In this document: positions 1 through 13,487 of the stretch, piece after piece
How positions within the stretch are numbered: the stretch's first letter is position 1
Layout: each line of letters opens with the position of its first letter
Source of the DNA: Rhizobium sp. Root1212
GTDB lineage: Bacteria; Pseudomonadota; Alphaproteobacteria; Rhizobiales; Rhizobiaceae
Assembly: GCF_001424985.1 (NCBI RefSeq)
Contig: NZ_LMDA01000025.1
Location: 124,001 to 188,000, forward strand
Reading direction: 5' to 3'
Length of the DNA stretch: 64,000 nt
Program-made: the position numbers and the translations under genes
The notes under the pieces: model-generated
The model's input: the letters and a program-made list of their open reading frames with translations, nothing else
The model's database searches: none
What the model was told of the DNA's origin: nothing

Positions 1-140
1 CGATCGTACAGGAGGTGCTGATTTCGGCACCCGACGGGAAGGACTGGACCGCTCTCTATTTTCTCGAAAAGCAGCCTGATGGCAGCTACAAGATCAACGG
101 CGTACAGATGCTGCAACAGGCGCCGGGGCCGGAAATCTGA
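1..140 (+). CDS. DUF4864-like protein, C-terminal fragment
   Basis: An open frame enters from the left edge (first full codon at base 3) and stops with TGA at 138-140, giving 45 residues that end QQAPGPEI. The segment with WTALYFLEKQPDGSYKING looks like the C-terminal part of DUF4864 proteins, small proteins of unknown function often found beside tgt in rhizobia; that family call rests on resemblance of a short piece. It converges on tgt with only 24 bases between the stops. The start and any signal peptide lie outside the window. Confidence 0.6.
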   Translation, partial: IVQEVLISAPDGKDWTALYFLEKQPDGSYKINGVQMLQQAPGPEI

Positions 141-164
141 GCCCCGCGCCTGCTCCGGTTTGCC

Positions 165-1298
165 TTATTGGCGGTTTATGGCCTCGCCGCGCGCCCAGCC
201 TTCCTGCGTCTCGGCCATGAAGTCGGTATAGCGGCCTTCCTCGATCGCCTTGCGGATGCCGGCCATCAGATCCTGGTAGTAGGAAAGATTGTTCCAGGTT
301 AGCAACATGCCGCCGAGCGCCTCGTTGGCGCGCACGAGGTGATGCAGGTAGGCGCGCGAATAATCCCGCGACGCCGGGCACGCGGACTGGTCGTCCAGCG
401 GCTGCAGGTCTTCGGCATGACGGGCATTGCGGATGTTGATACGGCCATGGCGGGTGAACGCCAGACCATGGCGGCCCGAGCGGGTCGGCATGACGCAGTC
501 GAACATATCGATACCGCGGGCGACCGATTTAAGCATATCATCCGGCGTACCGACGCCCATCAGGTAACGCGGCTTTTCAGTCGGCAAATGCGGGCTTGTC
601 GTGTCGATCATGTCCAGCATGACGGCCTGCGGCTCGCCCACGGCAAGACCGCCGATCGCATAGCCCTTGAGGTCGAGCCCTGCCAGCGCCTGCGCGGAGC
701 GCACGCGAAGCTCTGGGATATCGCCGCCCTGCACGATGCCGAACATCGCCTTGCCCGGTTGATCGCCGAAGGCGACCTTGCAGCGTTCGGCCCAGCGATA
801 GGACATTTCCATCGCTCGCTCGATGTCCTTCGGCTCCGCCGGCAGGCGCACGCATTCGTCGAGCTGCATCTGGATATCGCTGTCCAGCAGGCCCTGAATC
901 TCGATCGAGCGCTCCGGCGACATATGGTGCAGCGAACCGTCGACGTGGCTCTTGAACGTCACGCCCTGCTCATCGAGCTTGCGCAGGCCCGACAGCGACA
1001 TGACCTGAAAACCGCCCGAGTCCGTCAGGATCGGATATGGCCAGCGGATCAGGTTGTGCAGGCCGCCGAGGCGCGCGACACGCTCCGGGCCGGGGCGCAG
1101 CATCAGGTGATAGGTGTTGCCGAGGATGATATCGGCGCCGACCTCACGCACCTGGTCGAGATACATGGCCTTGACGGTACCAACGGTTCCAACCGGCATG
1201 AAGGCCGGGGTACGGATCGTGCCGCGCGGCATGGATACTTCGCCGCGACGGGCCTTGCCATCGGTCGCAAGCAGTTTGAATTCGAAATTCTCGGTCAT
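165..1298 (-). CDS. tgt: Queuine tRNA-ribosyltransferase (TGT), zinc site degenerate
   Basis: Exchanges guanine-34 for preQ1 in tRNAs with GUN anticodons (queuosine pathway, cytosol). The protein is 377 aa, normal for bacterial TGT. Asp93 in [12 protein letters not shown] is the general acid/base and Asp267 in [14 protein letters not shown] the nucleophile; GIVQGG is also present. The start is the ATG whose bases overlap the queA stop (ATGA), so the two genes are translationally coupled; an in-frame extension further upstream runs inside queA and is rejected. Oddity: the usual C-x-C-x2-C...H zinc site reads Ser305-Ala-Cys307-Pro-Ala-Ser310 with Asn336 where His is expected, so three of four ligands are gone. 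The rest of the fold motifs are intact, so I still expect an active enzyme or a structurally zinc-free variant. Confidence 0.95.
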   Translation of the reverse strand: MTENFEFKLLATDGKARRGEVSMPRGTIRTPAFMPVGTVGTVKAMYLDQVREVGADIILGNTYHLMLRPGPERVARLGGLHNLIRWPYPILTDSGGFQVMSLSGLRKLDEQGVTFKSHVDGSLHHMSPERSIEIQGLLDSDIQMQLDECVRLPAEPKDIERAMEMSYRWAERCKVAFGDQPGKAMFGIVQGGDIPELRVRSAQALAGLDLKGYAIGGLAVGEPQAVMLDMIDTTSPHLPTEKPRYLMGVGTPDDMLKSVARGIDMFDCVMPTRSGRHGLAFTRHGRINIRNARHAEDLQPLDDQSACPASRDYSRAYLHHLVRANEALGGMLLTWNNLSYYQDLMAGIRKAIEEGRYTDFMAETQEGWARGEAINRQ

Positions 1299-2383
1299 CG
1301 GGTATCCCGGAAAAGCAGGCTGGAATCGCCATAGGAATAGAAACGGTAGCCGGAAGCGATGGCATGGGCGTAGGCCTCTTGCATCGTCTCCAGCCCGGAG
1401 AAGGCCGAAACCAGCATGAACAGCGTCGATTTCGGCAGGTGGAAATTGGTCATCAGCATATCGACGGCGCGGAAGCGGTAGCCGGGCGTGATGAAGATGC
1501 CGGTCGAGCCCGACCAAGCCTCGACGCGGCCGTCTTCCTGCGCGGCACTTTCGATCAGCCGCAGCGAGGTCGTGCCGACGCAGACGATGCGATTGCCCCG
1601 CGCCTTCACCGCATTCAGCCGGGCAGCAACATTGGTGCTCACATGGCCGACCTCGTGGTGCATCACATGGTCGTCGGTATCGTCGACCTTCATCGGCAGG
1701 AAGGTCCCTGCCCCGACATGCAGCGTCACGAAATGCCGCTCGATGCCCGCGGCATCAAGCGATTCAAACAGCCGGTCGGTGAAATGCAGGCCCGCCGTCG
1801 GGGCGGCAACAGCGCCCTCTTCGCGGGCATAGACGGTCTGGTAGTCCGTGCGGTCCTTTTCGTCTTCCGGGCGCTTGGAGGCGATATAGGGCGGCAGCGG
1901 GATATGGCCGACGGCCGCGATAGCCTCGTCCAGCGACGGGCCGGAAAGATCGAAACGCAGGGTGACTTCACCCGCCTCGCCCTTTTCCTCCACCGTCGCA
2001 TCGAGCGTTCCGAGCATGCAGGCCGAAGCGTTTTCATGACCGAAGGAAATCCGATCGCCCTGCTTCAGCCGCTTTGCCGGCCGCGCGAAGGCCTTCCAGC
2101 GATCGGGCGCGACGCGCATGTGCAGCGTCAGCGAGACGGCCGTCGCCACGTCCTCGCCACGGCGTCTGATACCTTCGAGCTGCGCGGGAATGACCTTGGT
2201 GTCGTTGAACACAAGGGCATCGCCGGGGCGCAGATAGGAGGTCAGATCGAGCACGCCGCGGTCTTCGATAGCCGGCGTTTCGCCCGGCTTGACGACGAGC
2301 AGGCGGGCGCTGTCGCGCGGGCTTGCGGGCCGGAGCGCAATGTTTTCCTCGGGCAGATCGAAATCGAAAAGATCGACACGCAT
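1295..2383 (-). CDS. queA: S-adenosylmethionine:tRNA ribosyltransferase-isomerase
   Basis: Transfers and isomerises the ribosyl moiety of AdoMet onto preQ1-tRNA to give epoxyqueuosine, the step following TGT. The protein of 362 aa begins [19 protein letters not shown], typical of QueA, and contains APTAGLHFT and the C-terminal [17 protein letters not shown] motif. I chose this ATG over one 12 codons upstream because homology to the family begins here. It overlaps tgt by 4 bases, so queA-tgt form one minus-strand operon for queuosine synthesis. A hairpin lies between it and the upstream ppiB gene. Confidence 0.96.
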   Translation of the reverse strand: MRVDLFDFDLPEENIALRPASPRDSARLLVVKPGETPAIEDRGVLDLTSYLRPGDALVFNDTKVIPAQLEGIRRRGEDVATAVSLTLHMRVAPDRWKAFARPAKRLKQGDRISFGHENASACMLGTLDATVEEKGEAGEVTLRFDLSGPSLDEAIAAVGHIPLPPYIASKRPEDEKDRTDYQTVYAREEGAVAAPTAGLHFTDRLFESLDAAGIERHFVTLHVGAGTFLPMKVDDTDDHVMHHEVGHVSTNVAARLNAVKARGNRIVCVGTTSLRLIESAAQEDGRVEAWSGSTGIFITPGYRFRAVDMLMTNFHLPKSTLFMLVSAFSGLETMQEAYAHAIASGYRFYSYGDSSLLFRDTR

Positions 2384-2403
2384 GACAGTCTTCTTCAAAT
2401 GGC

Positions 2404-2440
2404 AAACCCGCCCCGGCACCTCACGCGCCGGAGCGGGTTT
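2404..2440 (-). terminator. Hairpin between ppiB and queA
   Basis: Imperfect inverted repeat with arms reading AAACCCGCCCCGGC and GCCGGAGCGGGTTT. It lies just after the ppiB stop and before the queA start on the minus strand. The T-rich side is better on the plus strand, so it may be a bidirectional or weak terminator separating the two transcription units. Confidence 0.5.
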
Positions 2441-2455
2441 TTGGAATAGCCCGGA

Positions 2456-2965
2456 TCAGGCGTTGGCGGCAACCTTCATCGAGATGATATGGTCCGGGTC
2501 CTGTACCGGCTCGCCGCGCTTGATCTTGTCGATATTTTCCATGCCTTCGATGACCTGGCCCCAGACCGAGTACTGCTTGTTCAGCCACGGGCTGTCGGCA
2601 AAGCAAATGAAGAACTGCGAGTTCGCCGAGTTCGGCATCTGGCTGCGGGCCATGGAGCAGGTGCCGCGCACGTGGCTCATGTTGGAAAACTCGGCCTTCA
2701 GGTCCGGCTTGTCGGAGCCGCCCATGCCGGCGCGCGCCGGGTTGAAGCTTGCGCCACCCTTCTTGCCGTACTGGACGTCGCCGGTCTGGGCCATGAAGTC
2801 GTTGATGACGCGGTGGAACACGACGCCGTCATAGGCGCCTTCATTAGCAAGTTCCTTGATGCGCGCGACGTGGCCCGGTGCCAAATCCGGCAGAAGCTGG
2901 ATGACGACCTTGCCCTGCGTCGTTTCCATGATGATGGTGTTTTCCGGGTCCTTGATCTCGGCCAT
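2456..2965 (-). CDS. ppiB: Cytoplasmic cyclophilin-type peptidyl-prolyl isomerase
   Basis: Catalyses cis-trans isomerisation of prolyl bonds. The 169-aa protein has the cyclophilin core: FHRVINDFMAQTGD, GTCSMAR, NSANSQFFICF and a conserved Trp in the SVWGQVIEGM segment. No signal peptide is seen, so it should act in the cytosol. A good ribosome site (AAGGAGAAAA on the minus strand) precedes the ATG. It follows ppiA in the same direction with a 25-base gap, and the two proteins are clearly related, pointing to an ancient tandem duplication with separated cytosolic and exported copies. Confidence 0.93.
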   Translation of the reverse strand: MAEIKDPENTIIMETTQGKVVIQLLPDLAPGHVARIKELANEGAYDGVVFHRVINDFMAQTGDVQYGKKGGASFNPARAGMGGSDKPDLKAEFSNMSHVRGTCSMARSQMPNSANSQFFICFADSPWLNKQYSVWGQVIEGMENIDKIKRGEPVQDPDHIISMKVAANA

Positions 2966-2990
2966 GGCTTTTCTCCTTGGTGTTATGGGT

Positions 2991-3560
2991 TTACTTGCCG
3001 ACCTTGACGCTGATCATGCGGTCGGGATCGGTAACGGAGCCGTTGTTGGCTTCGTCGCCCTTCTTGATCTTGTCGACATTCTCCATGCCTTCGACCACCT
3101 GGCCGACGACCGTGTACTGGCCGTTCAGGAAGTCACCAGGGGCGAACATGATGAAGAACTGGGAATTGGCGGAGTTCGGGTCCTGCGAGCGGGCCATGCC
3201 GACCGTGCCGCGCTCGAACGGAACATCTGAGAATTCGGCCGGAAGATCAGGCTTCGAGGAGCCGCCCATGCCGGCCATGCCCGCCTGGAAATCCTTTTCC
3301 ATGTTGCCGTACTGGACGTCGCCGGTCTGGGCCATGAAGCCCGGAATGACGCGGTGGAAGGCGACATTGTTGTATTCGCCGCCGGCTGCGAGTTCCTTCA
3401 GGCGCGCGACGTGCTTGGGCGCCACATCCGGGCGAAGCTCGATCACGACCGGGCCGTCCTTCAGCTGGATCGTCAGATAGTCCTTTGCCTGGGCAAAGGC
3501 GCCGCCCGTGACGGAGGCAAGAACCAAGGCGCCGGCAAAAGCGAGTTTGAGGATTTTCAT
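2991..3560 (-). CDS. ppiA: Exported cyclophilin-type peptidyl-prolyl isomerase
   Basis: Periplasmic prolyl isomerase of 189 aa. The N-terminus MKILKLAFAGALVLASVTGGAFA is a clear Sec signal peptide ending in an AFA cleavage site. The catalytic domain shows FHRVIPGFMAQTGD, GTVGMARSQ and NSANSQFFIMF. The ATG is preceded by GGGAGC; a longer frame reaching into coaD lacks sense before the signal peptide and is rejected. It sits 31 bases after coaD and 25 before ppiB, suggesting coaD-ppiA-ppiB co-transcription. Confidence 0.93.
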   Translation of the reverse strand: MKILKLAFAGALVLASVTGGAFAQAKDYLTIQLKDGPVVIELRPDVAPKHVARLKELAAGGEYNNVAFHRVIPGFMAQTGDVQYGNMEKDFQAGMAGMGGSSKPDLPAEFSDVPFERGTVGMARSQDPNSANSQFFIMFAPGDFLNGQYTVVGQVVEGMENVDKIKKGDEANNGSVTDPDRMISVKVGK

Positions 3561-3591
3561 GATAGCTCCCGTGAGAATAACGCCAAGGGCG

Positions 3592-4086
3592 TCAGGATTT
3601 GCGTCGGGCGGCAAGCGCCTGATAGACGGCGGCCGGCACGAAGGCGCTGACATCGCCGCCCATGGCCGCGATCTGGCGGACCAATGTGGCGGTAATGGGC
3701 CGGGAGGCCGCACCTGCCGGCAGAAACAGGGTCTGGATATCCGGCGCCATCTGGCGGTTCATGCCGGCCATCTGCATTTCGTAATCGAGATCCGTGCCAT
3801 CGCGAAGACCGCGCACGAGCATGGTCGCGCCATGCGCACGCACCGCATCGACGGCCAGATTGCCGAAGGACACGATATCGATATCGCCGGCGCGTTCAGG
3901 CAACGCCTCGCCCAGCGACTGGCGGATCAGCGCCGCGCGCTCATCGAAGGAAAACAGCGGCGTCTTGCCGGGGTGGATACCGATCGCGACGATGACCTTC
4001 GAAGCGACATTGAGCGCCTGCATCAGCACATCGAGATGTCCATTCGTCATCGGATCGAAGGAGCCGGGATAGAAAGCTGTCGTCAT
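3592..4086 (-). CDS. coaD: Phosphopantetheine adenylyltransferase
   Basis: Makes dephospho-CoA from ATP and 4'-phosphopantetheine, the penultimate step of CoA synthesis. The 164-aa length is standard. [18 protein letters not shown] carries the nucleotidyltransferase T/HxGH motif, [13 protein letters not shown] and [13 protein letters not shown] are family signatures. The chosen ATG gives the canonical N-terminus; a 17-residue upstream extension is not conserved-looking. First gene of the coaD-ppiA-ppiB group. Confidence 0.96.
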   Translation of the reverse strand: MTTAFYPGSFDPMTNGHLDVLMQALNVASKVIVAIGIHPGKTPLFSFDERAALIRQSLGEALPERAGDIDIVSFGNLAVDAVRAHGATMLVRGLRDGTDLDYEMQMAGMNRQMAPDIQTLFLPAGAASRPITATLVRQIAAMGGDVSAFVPAAVYQALAARRKS

Positions 4087-4307
4087 CGCGCCTGTTCCGT
4101 TTGACAGCCTTTTGTCACGGACTGTCCTCAACCGCAAGGGAGTGCGCCGATGCCTTTACTCTTGTTCCCATGGAAACAGCGCGATCCATTCCTGAACGGT
4201 AGATAAAGGGCACGTTCAGCGAAGCTTCAAGGGATCAAGACTAGGGTGAAGCTCAAGGACGGAACTTTCTGACGGTCAGGCCGTTATGGCTCGAAAGGAA
4301 CACCGCC

Positions 4308-4430
4308 ATGGGACTTATACTTCTGTCGATGACTATGTTTTTCGCAATGCTGTTTGCGACCGTCCACGCAATTCGCGACGAAGCGCGGGACGATCGTAAT
4401 GACGGTATCCGCAAGATCGCCTTCAAGTAA
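4308..4430 (+). CDS. Tiny single-span membrane protein
   Basis: A 40-residue frame starting ATG with AAAGGAA about 8 bases upstream. It encodes a hydrophobic N-terminal helix (LILLSMTMFFAMLFATV) followed by a charged tail rich in Asp and Arg (RDEARDDRNDGIRKIAFK). This looks like a type of small inner-membrane protein. It is followed 12 bases later by a second micro-gene with the same architecture and its own ribosome site. I do not recognise a family. The pair ends at a strong hairpin, so it forms a self-contained plus-strand unit between coaD and the GFA gene. Confidence 0.55.
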   Translation: MGLILLSMTMFFAMLFATVHAIRDEARDDRNDGIRKIAFK

Positions 4431-4442
4431 GGAACATCAGCG

Positions 4443-4574
4443 ATGGCAATAGCAATGATGATTGCATCCGCGGTGATCAGTATCGTGTTTCTCGCCGATT
4501 TCGCAACAACCATCTTTCAACTGCAACGCGACCGCGCTGCCCTCAAGATGAATGATACCGGCTTCCAAGTATGA
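4443..4574 (+). CDS. Tiny single-span membrane protein, second of pair
   Basis: A 43-residue frame beginning ATG, preceded by TAAGGAACATCAGCG, in which AAGGA gives a ribosome site overlapping the stop of the previous micro-gene. It has a hydrophobic helix (IAMMIASAVISIVFLADFA) and a polar tail. Its spacing, direction and architecture match the preceding gene, although the two sequences are not obviously duplicates. Function unknown; the case for being real is the good ribosome site, the tandem arrangement and the terminator 50 bases downstream. Confidence 0.5.
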   Translation: MAIAMMIASAVISIVFLADFATTIFQLQRDRAALKMNDTGFQV

Positions 4575-4621
4575 GCCGGACGAGCCCTTTTTCCTGTGGC
4601 AACCTCCAGTGCCGCATCATT

Positions 4622-4659
4622 AAAAAACCGGACGGCATCCCTGCCCGTCCGGTTTTTTT
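4622..4659. terminator. Strong bidirectional rho-independent terminator
   Basis: A perfect 14-base inverted repeat (AAAAAACCGGACGG / CCGTCCGGTTTTTT, 4622-4635 and 4645-4658) with an A-run on one side and T-run on the other, so it can stop transcription of the plus-strand micro-genes and of the minus-strand GFA operon. Confidence 0.85.
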
Positions 4660-4678
4660 ATTGGACTATGCTCCAAAT

Positions 4679-5095
4679 CTATCCTCGCGGTGGCATCTGC
4701 TCGAATTTCGGCAAAGCCGGATCGAGATGATCCCAGGCATGGCCGGCAGCCGTCCAGGAAACCAGTTGCGGCTGGTAGCGGCCCGGATCGTCGAGGCTTG
4801 CCGGCGTGACGATGAAGACCTGGGGCATGTCGGGAAAAGCCAGATAGACGGGCGAACCGCATGTCGGGCAAAAGCCGCGTTGCTTGACAGTCCCGCCATC
4901 GCCGACAGTCTGGAAACGCGAGGCCTCCCCCTCGACCGTCACGTCGGCGGCGACAAAGGTCATGTGCGATTGATGGCCGGTGCCGCTGTCGCGCTGGCAT
5001 TGCCGACACTGGCAATCGACCATGACGGCCGGCTCACCTGAAATCTCGTAGCGGATCGCGCCGCAGGCGCAGCCGCCGGTATAGGGCTTGCTCAT
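4679..5095 (-). CDS. GFA-family (glutathione-dependent formaldehyde-activating-like) protein
   Basis: A 138-aa protein with all the cysteine pairs of the GFA/CENP-V fold: GGCACGAIRY, CQCRQCQRDSG and GFCPTCGSPVY, which bind zinc in family members. The substrate is unknown; most GFA proteins are not true formaldehyde enzymes. The start is placed at the ATG seven codons into a TTG-initiated frame, because the run GAGGAGAAAGAG forms a ribosome site for it. It is the last gene of the ArsR-AHSA1-GFA operon, 17 bases after the AHSA1 stop. Confidence 0.85.
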   Translation of the reverse strand: MSKPYTGGCACGAIRYEISGEPAVMVDCQCRQCQRDSGTGHQSHMTFVAADVTVEGEASRFQTVGDGGTVKQRGFCPTCGSPVYLAFPDMPQVFIVTPASLDDPGRYQPQLVSWTAAGHAWDHLDPALPKFEQMPPRG

Positions 5096-5112
5096 CTCTT
5101 TCTCCTCCTCGT

Positions 5113-5583
5113 TCAATGCAGCGTTTGTGACGATTCTTCAGCGACAACCGTGTCGAGCCTCTTCACCACCTTCTTCCATCCCTCACTCATATTGCGATAG
5201 GCGCTGTCGTTCTTCGGCAGAACAAAGCCGGAATGAACGAGCCGCAGCCGCGTGCCGGCCTCGGCTTTCGAAAGAGTGAAGGTCACCACCGTCTCCAGCT
5301 TCGAGCCATAACCCTCATTGCTGTCGTGACCACCCTTCCAGCTATAGGACAGCCGCTCGTTCGGCACGATCTCCAGCACTTCGCAGTGGATGGTGCCATC
5401 CCATGCGCCGGCGGGCGTCGTCTGGAAGGTGAAGCGGTTGCCGGCGATCGCCTCGAAACCCTTCGGCTCCATCAGCCAGCGGCTTATCAGGGCACCGGAT
5501 GTCAGAGCCTTCCAGATCGTTTCAGGCGCATGTGGGAAGACTTCATCAATTACGATGGCTTCCTGGCTGACCGTTTGGTTCAT
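5113..5583 (-). CDS. SRPBCC/AHSA1-family protein
   Basis: A 156-aa START-like hydrophobic-cavity protein. The pattern VFPHAPETIWKALTSG near the N-terminus, followed by W-x-MEPKGF and a C-terminal EGWKKVVKRLD segment, is typical of the AHSA1 (activator of Hsp90 ATPase-like) group. These proteins commonly pair with ArsR regulators, as here: the start overlaps the ArsR stop by ATGA. Ligand and function are unknown; detoxification or ligand-responsive roles are inferred only from context. Confidence 0.87.
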   Translation of the reverse strand: MNQTVSQEAIVIDEVFPHAPETIWKALTSGALISRWLMEPKGFEAIAGNRFTFQTTPAGAWDGTIHCEVLEIVPNERLSYSWKGGHDSNEGYGSKLETVVTFTLSKAEAGTRLRLVHSGFVLPKNDSAYRNMSEGWKKVVKRLDTVVAEESSQTLH

Positions 5584-5909
5584 GGATCGAGTTCCTTCAG
5601 CAGGTTTCTGAGATCGGCAAAACGTTCGCGCCAGAAGACGCCGTAATGACTCATCCAGTCAGCCAGCGGCGCAAGGCCCTCCGGCGCGGCGCGGTAGTAG
5701 ACATTTCGCCCCTCGGGGCGCTCGCTGACGAGGCCAGCCTGCTTCAAGGCCTTCAAGTGCTGGGATATGGCCCCCTGGGTGACGCTGCTGGCGCGGGTCA
5801 GTTCGACGACGGTGATTTCATCGGAGTTGACGATGCGTTCGAATACGGCCCGCCGCGTGGGATCGGCAAGGGCGCGCATGACGGTCGTTATGGTTTCGGC
5901 CTCGATCAT
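5580..5909 (-). CDS. ArsR-family transcriptional regulator
   Basis: A 109-aa winged-helix regulator. ALADPTRRAVFERI is the family's N-terminal signature and SVTQGAISQHLKALKQAGLV the recognition helix region. No cysteine pair for metal binding is seen, so it is more likely of the non-metal, AHSA1-linked subgroup. It leads the ArsR-AHSA1-GFA operon and should repress it through the palindrome at 5929-5942, which sits 20 bases upstream of its start. Confidence 0.9.
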   Translation of the reverse strand: MIEAETITTVMRALADPTRRAVFERIVNSDEITVVELTRASSVTQGAISQHLKALKQAGLVSERPEGRNVYYRAAPEGLAPLADWMSHYGVFWRERFADLRNLLKELDP

Positions 5910-5928
5910 GGGAAATTGAATAGCAATA

Positions 5929-5942
5929 ACTAATCAATTAGT
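5929..5942. promoter_or_regulatory. Probable ArsR operator palindrome
   Basis: ACTAATCAATTAGT: perfect 6-base arms (ACTAAT/ATTAGT) around a 2-base centre in an AT-rich promoter region directly upstream of the arsR-type gene. Position and symmetry fit an autoregulatory operator; no footprint data can be inferred. Confidence 0.6.
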
Positions 5943-5977
5943 CAATACTATTTAATTTGACATTCCTCCCAAATGCA

Positions 5978-6005
5978 CGAAGGGGCAGCTTTCGCCACCC
6001 CTTCG
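5978..6005 (-). terminator. Hairpin after gyrA
   Basis: CGAAGGGG and CCCCTTCG form a perfect 8-base stem around a 12-base loop, 29 bases beyond the gyrA stop on the minus strand, with a short T-run after it. Probable terminator for gyrA. Confidence 0.6.
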
Positions 6006-6033
6006 GTCATCATATCCGTGGTGTTTCAGGGCG

Positions 6034-8820
<2,787 letters not shown>

Positions 8821-9048
8821 TTTCGATCACGATCTTTGTTCAGAATCAGACAGATTTTTATAGCCGAATGCGCTTGATAGCGCCAATTTCGGGGACGGGT
8901 TTTGAACAGGTTTCGGCCCTCACGCCGTTGAAACGGCATTTAAACGGCAAAAGCGTGGCGGCCCGGCCCCGGACGGCTTCCCTTCCCTGCTGCGCTCGCC
9001 TACCAATAGGGCAAACGGCCGCCGAAACAGAGCCGCAGGGGAAGCCGC

Positions 9049-9678
9049 ATGAACCATCTCGATCTTCTGATCAACGCGCTGACGACCATCCTGGTGACGA
9101 TCGATCCGCCGGGCCTGGCGCCGATCTTCCTCAGCCTGACAGTCGGCATGAACAGGCACGATCGCTATCTCGTGGCCCGGCGCGGCACGCTGATCGCCTT
9201 CTTCATCCTTGCCGCCTTCGCGCTGTTCGGCGACCGGATTCTCGGCCTGCTCGGCATCTCGATCGGTGCATTCCGCATTGCCGGCGGCATGTTGCTCTTC
9301 TGGATCGCGTTCGAGATGATTTTCGAGAAGCGCAACGAACGCAAGGAAAAGACTGGCGAAGTCGCCATCACCCGCGACCACATTCACAATATCGCGGTCT
9401 TCCCGCTGGCGCTGCCGCTGATCGCCGGCCCCGGCGCGATCTCCGCCACCATCCTGCTCTCCGGCTCGTTCTCGTCGACGGTGGACCGCATCGAACTGAT
9501 CGTCGTCATAGCGGTCTGTCTGCTGGTGCTGTTTGCGTCGCTTGTGGTTGCCGAACGTATCGACCGCTTCCTCGGCGTCACCGGCCGCGCTATCCTGACA
9601 CGCCTTCTCGGCGTCATCCTCGCAGCCCTTGCCGTCCAGTTCGTCGTCGACGGCGTTCGCTCGGCATTTTCGATCTAG
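9049..9678 (+). CDS. MarC-family integral membrane protein
   Basis: A 209-aa protein with about six hydrophobic segments. The N-terminal IDPPGLAPIFLSLT and the central FPLALPLIAGPGAISATILL are MarC (UPF0056) signatures, the latter resembling a re-entrant NPxxAGPG-type element. MarC proteins are widespread but their transport function is unproven. AGGGGAAGCCGC before the ATG supplies the ribosome site. Its stop codon is embedded in the first unit of the 7-bp tandem repeat that follows. Confidence 0.9.
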   Translation: MNHLDLLINALTTILVTIDPPGLAPIFLSLTVGMNRHDRYLVARRGTLIAFFILAAFALFGDRILGLLGISIGAFRIAGGMLLFWIAFEMIFEKRNERKEKTGEVAITRDHIHNIAVFPLALPLIAGPGAISATILLSGSFSSTVDRIELIVVIAVCLLVLFASLVVAERIDRFLGVTGRAILTRLLGVILAALAVQFVVDGVRSAFSI

Positions 9679-9767
9679 CGAATAGCGAATAGCGAATAGC
9701 GAATAGCGAATAGCGAATAGATGCTGTTCGGCCAAAGGCCCGATGTCTACGCTATTCGCTATTCGCC
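9677..9767. repeat. 7-bp tandem repeat with inverted partner
   Basis: Six perfect copies of AGCGAAT run from 9677 to 9718, starting inside the marC stop codon. After about 30 bases, 9751-9766 reads GCTATTCGCTATTCGC, the reverse complement of just over two units. Transcripts from either side could therefore fold a long hairpin in several registers between the convergent marC and ssb genes. Likely a slippage-prone locus that also serves as a terminator. Confidence 0.85.
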
Positions 9768-9775
9768 CAATTCAA

Positions 9776-10306
9776 TCAAAACGGAATGTCATCATCCATG
9801 TCGCGCGAGAAATTGCTCGGGCTGCCACCGGAGCGGCTCGGCTGTGCCGCCGGACGATCGTAATCGTCGCCGCCATAATTGCTCGAACCACCGCTGTAAT
9901 TGCCCTGGCCGCCGCCGAAATCGGAAGCGCCACGACCACCGCCGGCGCCGCCGTCACGGCCGTCGAGCATCGTCAGCGTCGAACCGAAGCCCTGCAGCAC
10001 CACTTCCGTCGAATAGCGGTCCTGACCGTTCTGGTCCTGCCACTTGCGGGTCTGCAACTGGCCTTCGATATAAACCTTGGCGCCCTTCTTCAGATACTGC
10101 TCGGCCACCTTGCAGAGACCTTCGTTAAAGATCACGACGCGGTGCCACTCGGTCTTTTCCTTGCGCTCGCCGCTGTTGCGGTCGCGCCAGGTTTCCGAGG
10201 TCGCGATGTTCAGGTTGGCGATCGGCCGGCCATCCTGGGTGCGGCGGATTTCCGGATCTGCTCCGAGGTTTCCGATCAGAATAACCTTATTGACACTGCC
10301 AGCCAT
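9776..10306 (-). CDS. ssb: Single-stranded DNA-binding protein
   Basis: A 176-aa SSB. The OB-fold spans roughly residues 1-110 ([36 protein letters not shown]), followed by a Gly/Ser/Asn-rich disordered linker and the acidic tip DMDDDIPF that recruits repair and replication partners. It is divergent from uvrA; the shared 257-base region contains an SOS box nearer to uvrA. Confidence 0.97.
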   Translation of the reverse strand: MAGSVNKVILIGNLGADPEIRRTQDGRPIANLNIATSETWRDRNSGERKEKTEWHRVVIFNEGLCKVAEQYLKKGAKVYIEGQLQTRKWQDQNGQDRYSTEVVLQGFGSTLTMLDGRDGGAGGGRGASDFGGGQGNYSGGSSNYGGDDYDRPAAQPSRSGGSPSNFSRDMDDDIPF

Positions 10307-10427
10307 CTCGCTCTTTCCTGTTTCTTACGCCGCCCAACAGACGGCTTTCCCTGTGGCGCGCATAGTAGCGCCTGGATTTCGAGGATACGCCCCGCCATTT
10401 CGCGTATCCACATGATTATGAATTTTT

Positions 10428-10442
10428 GTTCTTTCTTTGTTC
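10428..10442 (+). promoter_or_regulatory. LexA (SOS) box upstream of uvrA
   Basis: GTTC-TTTCTTT-GTTC is an exact match to the alphaproteobacterial SOS box GTTC-N7-GTTC. It lies 121 bases upstream of the uvrA start and 121 bases upstream of the divergent ssb start. A TATTAT hexamer at 10454-10459 could be the -10 of the uvrA promoter, placing the box over or near the -35 region, as expected for LexA repression. Confidence 0.85.
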
Positions 10443-10563
10443 TAGTTTATGGCTATTATCCTGTCAACTGACTCGTAAAGGCCTGCTGTTTTTTGGATTG
10501 GCGCTCGACATGAGCTTTGCCGATCTTAAATAGAGACTTTCGAATTCCCAGAAGCTGAGCACC

Positions 10564-13482
<2,919 letters not shown>

Positions 13483-13487
13483 AGGCG

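Noticed and set aside
8821-9048. Possible SOS box near gyrA (two GTTC at 8811-8814 and 8838-8841 region)
   Set aside because: The spacing is far more than 7 bases, so it does not fit the LexA pattern.
9677-9720. Short regular repeats as a CRISPR array
   Set aside because: Units are 7 bases with no spacers and no cas genes are nearby.
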